Assembly: GCA_031291645.1 (NCBI GenBank)
Contig: JARLIQ010000007.1
Coordinates: forward strand, 1 to 64,000
Direction: 5' to 3'
Origin: Caulobacteraceae bacterium
GTDB lineage: Bacteria > Pseudomonadota > Alphaproteobacteria > Caulobacterales > Caulobacteraceae
DNA length: 64,000 bases
Positions 16,954 through 25,778 of the stretch are shown here, in pieces. Position 1 is the first letter of the stretch; each line of letters opens with the position of its first letter. The notes below the pieces were generated by a model. It had not been told where the DNA came from. It saw nothing but the letters and a program-made list of their open reading frames with translations, and ran no database searches. The position numbers were made by a program, and so were the translations under genes.

Positions 16954-17784
16954 CTAGGCGGCCGCGGCCCGGTGCGCGGGGTTCGGCCGGTAGACGCCGC
17001 GGCGGCCGGGCGCGGGCCTCAGGGCGTCGGTCACCCCGACCACCGTCTCGTCCAGCCCCAGCACCAGCCAGCCGTCGTCCGGCAGGGCGCGGGCGAGCTG
17101 CTCCAGCACCCGCTGGCGGGTCGCCGCATCGAAGGTCGAGAGCGCGTTGCGGCAGAAGATCACGTCGAACTGGCCGAGCGCGCGCAGGTCGGCCAGAAGG
17201 TTGATCCGCCGCCAGCGGACCATCTGCCGGATGCGCGGGGACAGCCGCCACATTTCGTCGATCTTGTCGAAATGCCGGACCAGCAGCCGGATCGGCAGGC
17301 CGCGCTGGACCTCGAACTGGTTGTAGACGCCGCTCTGGGCCTTCTCCAGCGCCCATTCGGACAGGTCCGAGCCGAACAGCTCGATGCGCGCGCCCTGCAG
17401 CTTGGAGCGTTCGTCGTCGAGGATCATGGCCAGCGAATAGGGCTCCTGGCCGGTGGAGCAGGCGGCGGACCAGACCCGGATCGTCCGCTCGCGCCGCGTC
17501 CCGGCCAGGACCGGCAGGATCTCGTCGCGGAAGTGTTCGAACGGGGCGCCGTCGCGGAAGAAACTGGTCTCGCCGACGGTCAGCGCCTCGACCACCGCCC
17601 AGATCAGCCGGTCGTTGCGATGGATGCGGATGGCCTGGACCAGGTCCGCCAGGCTTTCGAACCCCTCGCGCCGGGCCACGGGCGCCAGCCGGGTCTCGAT
17701 CGGATAGGCCTTGCCCGGGTCGATCACCACGCCGGACCGGGCGTGGACCAGCTGGCGCACCACCTCGATGTCGTCGGACGTCAT
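16954..17784 (-). CDS. cheR: chemotaxis protein-glutamate O-methyltransferase
   Basis: Uses S-adenosylmethionine to methylate glutamates of chemoreceptors. It is 276 residues long. Signatures are GETSFFRDGAPFEHFRDEIL, RVWSAACSTGQEPYSLAMIL (SAM site), FGSDLSEWALEKAQSGVYNQ and FDVIFCRNALSTFD. The canonical second asparagine of the CRNVLIYF-type motif is replaced by the ALSTFD variant. The start overlaps the cheY-like stop (ATGA), implying coupled translation. With the CheY and ChpT genes upstream on the same strand it may belong to a cell-cycle or motility module rather than the main che operon. The methyltransferase call is firm. Confidence 0.93.
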   Translation of the reverse strand: MTSDDIEVVRQLVHARSGVVIDPGKAYPIETRLAPVARREGFESLADLVQAIRIHRNDRLIWAVVEALTVGETSFFRDGAPFEHFRDEILPVLAGTRRERTIRVWSAACSTGQEPYSLAMILDDERSKLQGARIELFGSDLSEWALEKAQSGVYNQFEVQRGLPIRLLVRHFDKIDEMWRLSPRIRQMVRWRRINLLADLRALGQFDVIFCRNALSTFDAATRQRVLEQLARALPDDGWLVLGLDETVVGVTDALRPAPGRRGVYRPNPAHRAAAA

Positions 17785-18149
17785 GCGATCAGTCCGGCCT
17801 GGGTGAACTTGGCGCAGACGATGTCGCCGTCGAACGGCTTCATGATGTATTCGTCGGCGCCGGCCTCCAGCGCCTCGGTGATGTGTTCGAGGTCGTTCTC
17901 GACGGTGCAGAACAGCACGACCGGCTGATGCCCCGCGGGCTCGCGCCGCAGCTGCTTGAGGAATTCCAGTCCGTCCATCGCCGGCATGTTCCAGTCGAGC
18001 AGGATCGCCTCGGGCATGGACGTGCGGCACCAGGCCATGGCTTCGACGCCATCGGCCGCCTCGGCGGTTTCGAAACCGAGGATCTCAAGAATGCGGCGGG
18101 CGACCTTTCGGATCACCCGACTGTCGTCGACGACCAGACAGGTCTTCAC
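17781..18149 (-). CDS. CheY-like single-domain response regulator
   Basis: A 122-residue receiver with no output domain. The acidic pair is VVDDSR at residues 8-9, the phosphorylated aspartate is Asp52 in ILLDWNMPAMDG, the switch threonine is in LFCTVENDLEH and the lysine is in YIMKPFDGD. The GTG start at 18149 has GAGGAG nine bases upstream; longer in-frame extensions lack family similarity. Its stop overlaps cheR and chpT lies 100 bases upstream. It could receive phosphate from a Che kinase or from ChpT, as CpdR does; the sequence does not decide this. Confidence 0.92.
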   Translation of the reverse strand: MKTCLVVDDSRVIRKVARRILEILGFETAEAADGVEAMAWCRTSMPEAILLDWNMPAMDGLEFLKQLRREPAGHQPVVLFCTVENDLEHITEALEAGADEYIMKPFDGDIVCAKFTQAGLIA

Positions 18150-18249
18150 GGATAACCACTCCTCGTCGGTCCCGACTTGTCGCGCAGGGGTGGTTAAGGA
18201 GCCGTATGGTCGAGGCGAAATCGCGGCGAACGGGCTGATTCGTCGCGGA

Positions 18250-18951
18250 TCAGGGCTCTCGCGGCACGCTGGCGCGCAGGGTGACCTCGCCCTCGCCGAC
18301 CTCGACCTCCAGGGTCCCGCCCACGGCATCGACCAGGCCGCGCAGGTAGAAGGCCTGGACCCAGTGGCCGCCGAGCCCCTCTCCCAGCCGCTCGCCGTTC
18401 AGCCCGTCCATCACCTCGGGCCGCAGGCGCACCCGTCCCCCGGCCGCGCGGGCGACGACCAGGCTGGCCTCGTCGGTCTCGGTCACGCCGACGTGGGCGG
18501 TTCCGCCCATCGGCAGGGCGCCGCCGCAGATCTGGGCCAGGTTGAGCAGGATGCGGCTGACCGGCTTGGCCAGGCTGGCCGCCTCGACCGACCAGTCCAG
18601 CTCGGCCCGCTGGTGGGCGAATATCCCCGCCGTCAGCGCCTGCAGCTCGCGCGGATCGAAGGCCTCGGCCGCCGCCGAGGCGCCGAAGGCCACCCGGTCG
18701 AAGGACAGCAGCGCCACCAGCTTGCGGGCGCTGTCGGCGATCAGCGCCAGGGCGTCGTCGCGCATGTCCTGGGCGTTGGGGTCCTCCAGCAGGTCCAGGC
18801 CCGAGACGATCGCCCCGGCCGGGCTGATGAAGTCGTGGCACATGCGGCCGGCCAGGTGGGCGGCCAGCTCGACGGGCGTGACCGGGGCCGGCTGGACGGC
18901 CGGGGCGGTCGTCTCGTCAGGCGCCGCGGGGGTGGGATCGGGATCGGTCAT
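18250..18951 (-). CDS. chpT: histidine phosphotransferase ChpT
   Basis: Phosphotransferase that relays phosphate from the hybrid kinase CckA to CtrA and CpdR, controlling the alphaproteobacterial cell cycle. It is 233 residues long. The phosphorylated His39 lies in LAGRMCHDFISPAGAIVSGL followed by DLLEDPNAQDMRDDALALIA, which I recognise as ChpT. The C-terminal degenerate kinase-like domain has RLRPEVMDGLNGERLGEGL and GGHWVQAFYLRGLVDAVGG. The ATG at 18951 gives a Pro/Ala/Asp-rich N-terminal tail; an upstream in-frame ATG would add 25 residues. It lies upstream of a cheY-cheR pair on the same strand. Confidence 0.93.
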   Translation of the reverse strand: MTDPDPTPAAPDETTAPAVQPAPVTPVELAAHLAGRMCHDFISPAGAIVSGLDLLEDPNAQDMRDDALALIADSARKLVALLSFDRVAFGASAAAEAFDPRELQALTAGIFAHQRAELDWSVEAASLAKPVSRILLNLAQICGGALPMGGTAHVGVTETDEASLVVARAAGGRVRLRPEVMDGLNGERLGEGLGGHWVQAFYLRGLVDAVGGTLEVEVGEGEVTLRASVPREP

Positions 18952-19100
18952 GAGCGTATCGGGCGTTTCCTGCGGGCCGGACGTTGGCCTGATTTGGCGC
19001 TTTCGCAAACAAGGCCCCTGTGCCACAGAGGCGGCGTGACCGCGACCCCCACGCCCCCTGCGACCCGCCCTTTCCGACCCCTTCCGCGTGGAGATCTGCG

Positions 19101-19868
19101 ATGAGCCAAGCCGATACGGGCGCCGTCCTGGCCGAGATCGTCGAGGCGGCGGCCGAGGTGATCCTGCCGTTCTGGCGGACCGGCGTGACCGTCGAGACCA
19201 AGAGCGACGAGAGCCCGGTGACCGAGGCCGACCGGGCCGGCGAGGCCCTGATCCTCGCGCGGCTGCAGGCGGCCTTCCCGGGCGTGCCGGTGGTCGCCGA
19301 GGAGGCGGTCAGCGCCTCGGGCGCGCCGGCGAGCATCGCCGAGCGGTTCTTCCTGGTCGATCCCCTCGACGGCACCAAGGCCTTCGTGCGCGGCGAGGCC
19401 CATTACACGGTCAACATCGGCCTGGTGCAGCGCGGCGTTCCGGTGGCCGGCGCGGTCTGCGCCCCGGCGACGGGCGAAGTCTGGTTCACCGCCCCCGCCG
19501 GCGCCCTGAAGCGCCAGATCGGCGAGCGCGGCGGATCGCCGGTTCGCGTGCGCCGGCCCCACCCGGCCGACCTCCTGGCGCTCAGCAGCCATACGCTCAA
19601 GCCGGAGCAGGACGAGGCGCTGCGGGCGAAATACGGCTACGTCCGCCGCCAGGCGATGGATTCTTCGATCAAGTTCTGCATCCTCGCCGAGGGCGGCGCC
19701 GACCTCTATCCGCGCCACGGGACCACCATGGAGTGGGACATCGCCGCCGGCCACGCGGTGCTCGTCGCCGCGGGCGGGCGGGTGACCACCCCGGAAGGCG
19801 AGCCCTTCGTCTATGGCAAGGCCGACCAGGGGTTCAAGAACGGCTGGTTCGTCGCCCGCGGCGGTTGA
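19101..19868 (+). CDS. cysQ: 3'(2'),5'-bisphosphate nucleotidase
   Basis: Removes phosphate from PAP and PAPS, recycling the nucleotide made in sulfate assimilation. It is 255 residues long. The inositol-monophosphatase-family metal motifs are SDESPVTEADRAGEALI, VAEEAVSASGAPA, VDPLDGTKAFVRG and TTMEWDIAAGHAVLVAAGG. The phrase DGTKAFVRG with SSIKFCILAEGGADLYPR favours CysQ over SuhB. The ATG at 19101 removes a 27-residue in-frame extension that would run into the chpT upstream region. It is divergent from chpT with 149 bases between. The assignment is firm. Confidence 0.94.
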   Translation: MSQADTGAVLAEIVEAAAEVILPFWRTGVTVETKSDESPVTEADRAGEALILARLQAAFPGVPVVAEEAVSASGAPASIAERFFLVDPLDGTKAFVRGEAHYTVNIGLVQRGVPVAGAVCAPATGEVWFTAPAGALKRQIGERGGSPVRVRRPHPADLLALSSHTLKPEQDEALRAKYGYVRRQAMDSSIKFCILAEGGADLYPRHGTTMEWDIAAGHAVLVAAGGRVTTPEGEPFVYGKADQGFKNGWFVARGG

Positions 19869-19980
19869 GCGGCCCAGCGCCTGAGGGCCTTAAGGCCTTG
19901 AATCCAGGGCGTCACCGCCGCCGAAACGGCTTTCCCTTTCGGCGTGCGCGCTCTAGATCAGCAAAAGGGGGAGGACGAAC

Positions 19981-21648
19981 ATGGCCGAAGCGGTCGCGGG
20001 CGGAGCGCAGGGCGCAGGCGCCGGCACGACATCCATGCGCACCGTCGTCGCGGCCTCCTGCTCGGGCACGGCGTTCGAGTGGTACGACTTCTTCATCTTC
20101 GGCAATCTGATCCAGATCATCTCGAAGAACTTCTTCGCCGAGCTGGGCGTGGCCGCCGGCCTGATCGCGGCCCTGGCCCTGTTCGGGGTGGGTTTCGCCT
20201 TCCGCCCCCTGGGGGCGCTGATCTTCGGCGGCCTGGGCGACCGGATCGGGCGCAAGGCGGCCTTCCTGATCACCGTGACCATGATGGGGGGCTCGACCTT
20301 CGCCATCGGCCTCCTGCCGACCTTCGCCCAGGTCGGGCGGCTGGCGCCGCTGCTGTTGATCCTGCTGCGGATCATCCAGGGCACGGCGCTGGGCGGCCAG
20401 TACGGCGGCGCGGCCATCTATGTCGCTGAGCACGCGCCCCGGGACCGGCGCGGCTACATGACCGCCTGGGTGCAGACCTCGGCCGCCTTCGGGCTGGTCG
20501 GGGCGCTCTCGGTCATCTTCCTTGTCCGCAAGGCGACCGGCGAGGCGGCCTTCGCCGCCTGGGGCTGGCGCGTGCCCTTCTTCGTCTCGGTCGGCCTCGT
20601 CGCCATTTCCGTCTGGATGCGGATGAAGCTGTCGGAAAGCCCCGCCTTCCAGAAGATGAAGGACGCGGGCGAGCACAGCCAGGCGCCCTATGCCGACGCC
20701 TTCGGCCGCTGGCCCAACCTCAAGCTGGTGCTGATCGCCTTCTTCGGCCTGATGAGCGCCCAGGGCGCCTACTGGTACACGGTGTTCTTCTACGCCGAGG
20801 TGTTCCTGGAGAAGTTCCTCAAGGTCGAGGGCCCGTTCGCCAACCTGATGATCATGATCGCGGCCATCGCCAGCGCGCCGCTCTACATCTTCTTCGGCTG
20901 GCTGTCGGACCGGATCGGCCGCAAGTGGGTGATGTGGTTCGGCATGACTCTCGGCGCGGTGACCCTGTTCCCGGGCTTCCACCTGCTCAGCCAGGCGGCC
21001 AACCCGGCCCTGGTCGCCGCCAGCGCGCGGACCCCGATCGTGGTGGTCGCCGACCCGGCTGCCTGCTCGGTGCAGTTCGACCCGACCGGCAAGGCCAAGT
21101 TCGTCTCCAGCTGCGACATCGCCCGCAGCGCCCTGGCCAACGACGGCGTCTCCTATTCCAGCCGGGCCGGCGCGCCCGGCCAGCCGGCCGCGATCATGAT
21201 CGGCCAGACCCGGCTCGCCGCGCCGGACGGCCGCGGCCTGTCCGCGCCCGCCCTCAAGTCGACCACGGCCGCCTTCAACGCCCGGCTGGGCGCCGCCCTG
21301 GTCCAGGCCGGCTATCCGACCAAGGCCGACGCGGGCCAGCGCAACACGCCGCTGCTGCTGGCGGTGCTGCTGGTGTTCACCATCGCCGCGACCGCGCTCT
21401 ACGGGCCGATGGCCGCGGCGCTGGCCGAGCTGTTCCCGACCAAGGTGCGCTACACGGCCCTTTCCCTGCCCTACCACCTGGGCGCCGGCTGGATCGGCGG
21501 CTTCCAGCCGGTGGCCTCCTTCGCCATCGTGGTGGCGACGGGCAACATCTACGCCGGCCTGTGGTATCCGGTGATCTTCACCACCATCAGCGTGGTGGCC
21601 GCGGCCTTCTTCCTGCCGGAGACCCGCGGCCGTCCGCTCGACGCCTAG
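19981..21648 (+). CDS. MFS transporter, metabolite:H+ symporter (MHS) type with an inserted domain
   Basis: A 555-residue, roughly 12-helix transporter of the ShiA/ProP/KgtP subfamily. The N-terminal SGTAFEWYDFFIFGNL, the loop GGLGDRIGRKAAFLITV and ESPAFQKMKDAGEHSQAPY are typical of this group. About residues 340-455 form a non-hydrophobic insertion with two cysteines (ADPAACSVQF and VSSCDI), absent from ordinary 430-450-residue members and placed in the second half of the protein. It probably faces the periplasm. The ATG follows AAGGGGGAGGA. A hydrolase and an isomerase related to aromatic ring-cleavage follow. The substrate is unknown; an organic acid is likely. Confidence 0.88.
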   Translation: MAEAVAGGAQGAGAGTTSMRTVVAASCSGTAFEWYDFFIFGNLIQIISKNFFAELGVAAGLIAALALFGVGFAFRPLGALIFGGLGDRIGRKAAFLITVTMMGGSTFAIGLLPTFAQVGRLAPLLLILLRIIQGTALGGQYGGAAIYVAEHAPRDRRGYMTAWVQTSAAFGLVGALSVIFLVRKATGEAAFAAWGWRVPFFVSVGLVAISVWMRMKLSESPAFQKMKDAGEHSQAPYADAFGRWPNLKLVLIAFFGLMSAQGAYWYTVFFYAEVFLEKFLKVEGPFANLMIMIAAIASAPLYIFFGWLSDRIGRKWVMWFGMTLGAVTLFPGFHLLSQAANPALVAASARTPIVVVADPAACSVQFDPTGKAKFVSSCDIARSALANDGVSYSSRAGAPGQPAAIMIGQTRLAAPDGRGLSAPALKSTTAAFNARLGAALVQAGYPTKADAGQRNTPLLLAVLLVFTIAATALYGPMAAALAELFPTKVRYTALSLPYHLGAGWIGGFQPVASFAIVVATGNIYAGLWYPVIFTTISVVAAAFFLPETRGRPLDA

Positions 21649-21672
21649 CTTCAGGTTCGTTCAGGTTCACGC

Positions 21673-22356
21673 ATGCCCGATTACGTCTTTCCGCCCGCCG
21701 CCGTTCCCGCCGTTCCGGTCGAGGGGACCACGGCCCTGTTCCCCGTGCGCCGCATCCTCTGCGTCGGCCGCAACTACGCCGCCCACCGGCGCGAGATGGG
21801 CGGCGACGAGCGCGAGCCGCCGTTCTTCTTCGCCAAGCCCGCCGACGCCATCGTCCCCCTGGGCGGGGACGTGCCCTATCCGAGCCTGACCGCCAACCTG
21901 CACCACGAGGTCGAACTGGTCGCCGCCCTGGGCGGCGGCGGCGCGGACGTGCCGGTCGAGGACGCCCTGTCGCTGGTGTTCGGCTATGCGGTCGGGGTGG
22001 ACCTGACGCGGCGCGACCTGCAGTCCGCCGCCAAGGACAAGGGCCAGCCCTGGGAGGCTGGCAAGGGCTTCGACGCCGGCGCGCCGATCGGGGCGATCCG
22101 CCCGGCGGCCCTGTGCGGCGAGGCGACCGGCGCCATCAGCCTGACCGTCAACGGCCAGACCCGCCAGGCCGCCAGGGTCGCCGACATGATCTGGAGCACC
22201 GCCGAGGTGATCGCCCAGGCCTCGCGCCTGTGGCGGCTGGCGCCGGGCGACCTGATCTTCACCGGCACGCCGGAGGGCGTCGGCCCGCTGGTCCGCGGCG
22301 ACGTGGTCCACGGCGAGATCGAGTCGGTGGGCGTGCTCGACTTCACCATCCGCTAG
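21673..22356 (+). CDS. fumarylacetoacetate/fumarylpyruvate hydrolase family protein
   Basis: A 227-residue hydrolase with the FAH fold. ILCVGRNYAAHRREMGGDER at the N-terminus, NLHHEVELVAALGG (metal-binding glutamates) and SAAKDKGQPWEAGKGFDAGAPIG are characteristic, as are IFTGTPEGVGPL and GDVVHGEIE. Its length matches fumarylpyruvate hydrolase (NagK type) more closely than the larger fumarylacetoacetase. The isomerase gene 54 bases downstream supports a gentisate-type pathway, but no ring-cleaving dioxygenase is present here. C-C bond hydrolase activity is a family inference. Confidence 0.88.
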   Translation: MPDYVFPPAAVPAVPVEGTTALFPVRRILCVGRNYAAHRREMGGDEREPPFFFAKPADAIVPLGGDVPYPSLTANLHHEVELVAALGGGGADVPVEDALSLVFGYAVGVDLTRRDLQSAAKDKGQPWEAGKGFDAGAPIGAIRPAALCGEATGAISLTVNGQTRQAARVADMIWSTAEVIAQASRLWRLAPGDLIFTGTPEGVGPLVRGDVVHGEIESVGVLDFTIR

Positions 22357-22410
22357 AGATCAATAGTTTCAAATGATACGATTATCCGGTGAAACGACTT
22401 CGGGGATCCG

Positions 22411-23052
22411 ATGGAACTGGTGCTTCACTCGAGCTGGCGCGCGACGGCGCCCTACCGCGTCCGCATCGGGCTGAACCTGAAGGGCCTGGCCTACGAATAC
22501 CGCCCGGTGAACCTTCTGGCCGGCGAGCAGCGGGGCGAGGCCTACCGGGCGATCAATCCCCAGGGCCTGGCGCCCGCCCTGATCGTCGACGGCCGGGTGA
22601 TGACCCAGAGCCTCGCCATCCTCGAATGGCTGGAGGAGACCTGCCCCGAGCCGGCCTTCTTGCCGCGCGATCCGGCCGACCGGGCGGCGGTGCGGGCGAT
22701 GGCCGACATCGTCGCCTGCGACATCCACCCGCTGAACAACACCCGGGTGGGCCGGGCGCTGGGCGCGCTTGGCGTTTCGGACGCGGACCAGCTGGGCTGG
22801 ATCCGCCGCTGGATCACGGACGGCTTCTGCGCCCTCGAACCGATGATCGCGCGCCATGGCGGCGGCTACTGTTTCGGCGATGCGCCCGGTCTGGCGGACT
22901 GCTGCCTGGTCCCGCAGGTCTATTCCGCGCGGCGGTTCGGGGTGGACTTCGGACCCTTCCCGGCGATCGCCGCCGCCGCCGAGCGCGCGGGCGCCCACCC
23001 GGCCTTCGCCGCCGCCCATCCGGACCGCCAGCCCGACGCGCTCAAGAGTTGA
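22411..23052 (+). CDS. maiA: maleylacetoacetate/maleylpyruvate isomerase (zeta-class GST)
   Basis: A 213-residue glutathione transferase-fold enzyme that isomerises maleyl to fumaryl ketoacids. The N-terminal SSWRATAPYRVRIGLNLKGL is the zeta-class signature, followed by RPVNLLAGEQRGEAYRAINP and the glutathione-site motif TQSLAILEWLEETCPEPAFL. DIHPLNNTRVG is the conserved zeta-class block. It is downstream of the FAH-family gene on the same strand and probably works before it. Maleylpyruvate versus maleylacetoacetate cannot be decided from sequence. Confidence 0.9.
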   Translation: MELVLHSSWRATAPYRVRIGLNLKGLAYEYRPVNLLAGEQRGEAYRAINPQGLAPALIVDGRVMTQSLAILEWLEETCPEPAFLPRDPADRAAVRAMADIVACDIHPLNNTRVGRALGALGVSDADQLGWIRRWITDGFCALEPMIARHGGGYCFGDAPGLADCCLVPQVYSARRFGVDFGPFPAIAAAAERAGAHPAFAAAHPDRQPDALKS

Positions 23053-23119
23053 CGCAGCGGCAGCTTGACGCGATCCAGCGCGTGTGGACTACCGCACACG
23101 GCCAAAGCCGGAGGCTGGG

Positions 23120-23746
23120 ATGATCAAGACGCTGCTCGAGAACAACCGCGCCTGGTCCGAGGGCAAGACCCGGGTCGATCCGGATTTCTTCCGCCGCCTG
23201 GAGCGGCAGCAGACGCCGGAGTATTTCTGGATCGGCTGCTCCGACAGCCGCGTGCCCGCCAACGAGATCATCGGCCTCGACCCGGGCGAGGTCTTCGTCC
23301 ATCGCAATGTGGCCAACCTCGCGCCGCCGCAGGACGCCAACTACCTGTCGGTGCTGCAGTTCGCGGTCGAGGTGCTGAAGGTGCGCCACATCCTGGTGGT
23401 CGGCCACTATGGCTGCGGCGGGGTGGCGGCGGCGATCGACGGCCGGCGGCGCGGCCTGGTCGACCACTGGCTGCATCCGATCCGCGAGACCTACGCCGAC
23501 CACGTCCACGAGCTGGAGGGCCTGCCGGACGGCCGCGAGCGGCTGGATCGGCTGTGCGAGCTGAACGTGCTGCGCCAGGTTCGCAACGTCGCCTCCGACG
23601 TCTTCGTACAGGACGCCTGGGCGCGGGGACAGGCGCTGTCCGTGCACGGATGGGTCTATTCCCTGGGGGACGGCCTGGTCACCGACCAGAACATCACGGT
23701 CTCCAGCCAGGCCGAGTTCACCGAGCGCTTTCCTAGTCGACCCTGA
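23120..23746 (+). CDS. can: beta-class carbonic anhydrase
   Basis: Hydrates carbon dioxide to bicarbonate in the cytoplasm. It is 208 residues long. The zinc ligands are Cys40, His96 and Cys99 (IGCSDSRVP and VVGHYGCGG), with the catalytic Asp42-Arg44 dyad. The family stretch GEVFVHRNVANLA is present. The ATG at 23120 follows GGAGGCTGG closely; an upstream in-frame codon adds 12 residues without a ribosome site. The 3' end overlaps the convergent pbpC gene by 14 bases (23733-23746). The assignment is secure. Confidence 0.96.
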   Translation: MIKTLLENNRAWSEGKTRVDPDFFRRLERQQTPEYFWIGCSDSRVPANEIIGLDPGEVFVHRNVANLAPPQDANYLSVLQFAVEVLKVRHILVVGHYGCGGVAAAIDGRRRGLVDHWLHPIRETYADHVHELEGLPDGRERLDRLCELNVLRQVRNVASDVFVQDAWARGQALSVHGWVYSLGDGLVTDQNITVSSQAEFTERFPSRP

Positions 23747-25778
23747 TGCGGACCCGCGCCGCGGCCTTGCGCCCGGCGTCGTCGATCACCTCCAGCCGAT
23801 AGAAGCCCGGCGCGGGCGGGCGCCACACCACGCGCCCGCTCAGCGGGTCGGGCTGCAGCGGCGCGCCGTCGACGTACCACGACAGCGCCTGGCCCTGGGC
23901 CGCCAGCACCAGGCCGCGCGCCTTGGGGCCGAGCCCGTCGACCTCGACGCTGGCGCCGTCCGGCGGGAAGATCAGCTGCGGGCCGTCGGCCTGGGCGTTC
24001 AGCCGCGCCAGCGCCGCCGGCGCGTTCGCCGGCGCGATCGGATGGGCCGCCGAGGTGGGCGCGCCGAGGGCGTCGGCGGCGTCGAACAGCAGCGGCAGGG
24101 TCGCCTCGCGCCCGGTCAGGCCGCCGCGCGCGCCGCCGTCCGCCCGGCCCGTCCAGGCCGCGATCGCATAGCCGCCGACCACCCCGGCCGCCACGGCGTC
24201 GCGGAAGCCGTAGGAGGTGCCGGTCTTGAACGCCATCCGCGGGCCGCCCTGGGTCAGGGCCGCCGGCGCGCGTCCGTCCGGGGTCGGGCTCTCGCGCAGG
24301 ATGTCCAGGATCTGCCGGGCGTTCTCGGCCCGGATCAGCCGCACACCCGGCTGGTCCGGCCGCCGCGCCGCCTCGGCCTCGGTGAAGGCCAGCGGCTTGG
24401 CCACCCCCTCGTCGCCCAGCGCCGCATAGAGCAGGGCGAGGTCGCGCAGGGTGATCCCCTCGCCGCCCAGGGCCAGGGACAGGCCCGGATCGACGGTCGC
24501 CGCGCGCGGGCGGACCAGGCGGACGCCCGAGGCTTCCAGCCGCGACTGGAAGGCCTGGGGGCCGATCCGGTCCAGCGTCGCCACCGCCGGCATGTTCAGC
24601 GAGTAGTTCAGCGCCTCCCGCGCGGTGACCTGGCCGTGGAACACCCGGTCGAAGTTCTCCGGCTGGTAGTCGGCGAACCGGCGCGGCGCGTCCTGGATCA
24701 CCGTGTCGGGCGCGGCCACCCCGTCGTCGAAGGCGAAGGCGTAGATGAAGGGCTTCAGCGCCGAGCCGGGCGAGCGCAGGGCCCGGGTCATGTCGACCCA
24801 GCCGCCGGGCCGGTCGCGGCCGGCCGAGGCCACCGCCGCGCGCACCGCCCGGGTGCGGATCTCCACCACCACCAGCGCCGCCTGGGCCTGGTCGCCCTGC
24901 TGCTGGGCGGCGGCGCGGACCAGGGCCTCCAGTCGGCGCTGCAGCGGGCCGTCGATGGTGGTGATCACCGAGGCCTGGCTGGCCGGCGCGTCGCGGGCCA
25001 GCTCTCCGCCCACCTGCCAGGCCAGGGCCGGGAAGGGCGCGCGACCGGGGATCGGCTCGCCCGCCGCCTCGCCCTCGCGGGCGGGATCGATCAGGCCCAG
25101 CCGGACGAGCTTGTCCAGCGCGGCCTGGCGGGCGATGCGGGCCGCACCCGCCCGACGGTCCGGCCGGCGCGCCTCCGGCGACTGGGGCAGGGCGATCAGC
25201 AGGGCCTGCTCGCCGTCGGTCAGGGTCTCGGGCTCATGGCCGAAATAGGCGAGGGAGGCTGCGCGCACGCCTTCCAGGTTGCCGCCGTAGGGCGCCAGCG
25301 TCAGATACATCGCCAGGATCCGCCGCTTGGAGAAGCGCGCTTCGAGCTGCAGGGCGCGCAGGGTCTCGATCAGCTTGGCGCCGAGGGTGCGCCGGCGCGG
25401 CTCCAGCAGGCGCGCGGTCTGCATTGTCAGGGTCGAGGCGCCCGACCGCACGTGGCCGGTCAGGGCCGCCGCGCCGACCGCGCGGGCCACGGCGATGGGG
25501 TCGACCCCCGGATGCCAGTAGAAGCGCGCGTCCTCCACCGCCACCAGGCGCCTCAGGAACGTCGGATCGGTGCGTTCGAGGTCGGCCCGGATGCGCCAGC
25601 GGCCGCGCTCGACGGGCAGGGCCCGTAGCCAGCCGCCGTCGTGGTCCAGGGCCACCGGCGAGGCGCGCTCGGCCCGCGTCAGGTTTGGCGGCAAGGCCGC
25701 GTCGGCCGCCAGCACCGCCGCTTCCAGCGCCACCAGGCCGATCAGGCCGAACGTCAGCCCCCGGATCAGCCGGCTCAC
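23733..25778 (-). CDS. pbpC: penicillin-binding protein 1C
   Basis: Bifunctional peptidoglycan synthase, 681 residues, with an N-terminal membrane anchor (about residues 5-25). The glycosyltransferase domain has RRLVAVEDARFYWHPGVDP and GASTLTMQTARLL. The transpeptidase has Ser339 in SPGSALKPF, SLN in LNYSLNMPA and KTGTS in FKTGTSYGFRDA. A C-terminal beta-domain of PBP1C type follows. The GTG start overlaps the stop of the upstream alpha-2-macroglobulin gene (GTGA), so the two are translationally coupled, as is common for this pair. The assignment is secure. Confidence 0.95.
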   Translation of the reverse strand: MSRLIRGLTFGLIGLVALEAAVLAADAALPPNLTRAERASPVALDHDGGWLRALPVERGRWRIRADLERTDPTFLRRLVAVEDARFYWHPGVDPIAVARAVGAAALTGHVRSGASTLTMQTARLLEPRRRTLGAKLIETLRALQLEARFSKRRILAMYLTLAPYGGNLEGVRAASLAYFGHEPETLTDGEQALLIALPQSPEARRPDRRAGAARIARQAALDKLVRLGLIDPAREGEAAGEPIPGRAPFPALAWQVGGELARDAPASQASVITTIDGPLQRRLEALVRAAAQQQGDQAQAALVVVEIRTRAVRAAVASAGRDRPGGWVDMTRALRSPGSALKPFIYAFAFDDGVAAPDTVIQDAPRRFADYQPENFDRVFHGQVTAREALNYSLNMPAVATLDRIGPQAFQSRLEASGVRLVRPRAATVDPGLSLALGGEGITLRDLALLYAALGDEGVAKPLAFTEAEAARRPDQPGVRLIRAENARQILDILRESPTPDGRAPAALTQGGPRMAFKTGTSYGFRDAVAAGVVGGYAIAAWTGRADGGARGGLTGREATLPLLFDAADALGAPTSAAHPIAPANAPAALARLNAQADGPQLIFPPDGASVEVDGLGPKARGLVLAAQGQALSWYVDGAPLQPDPLSGRVVWRPPAPGFYRLEVIDDAGRKAAARVRIRVD

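Noticed and set aside
18150..18249. CtrA-binding site upstream of the cheY-like gene
   Set aside because: A single TTAACC half is present on the minus strand; no second TTAA at the seven-base spacing.
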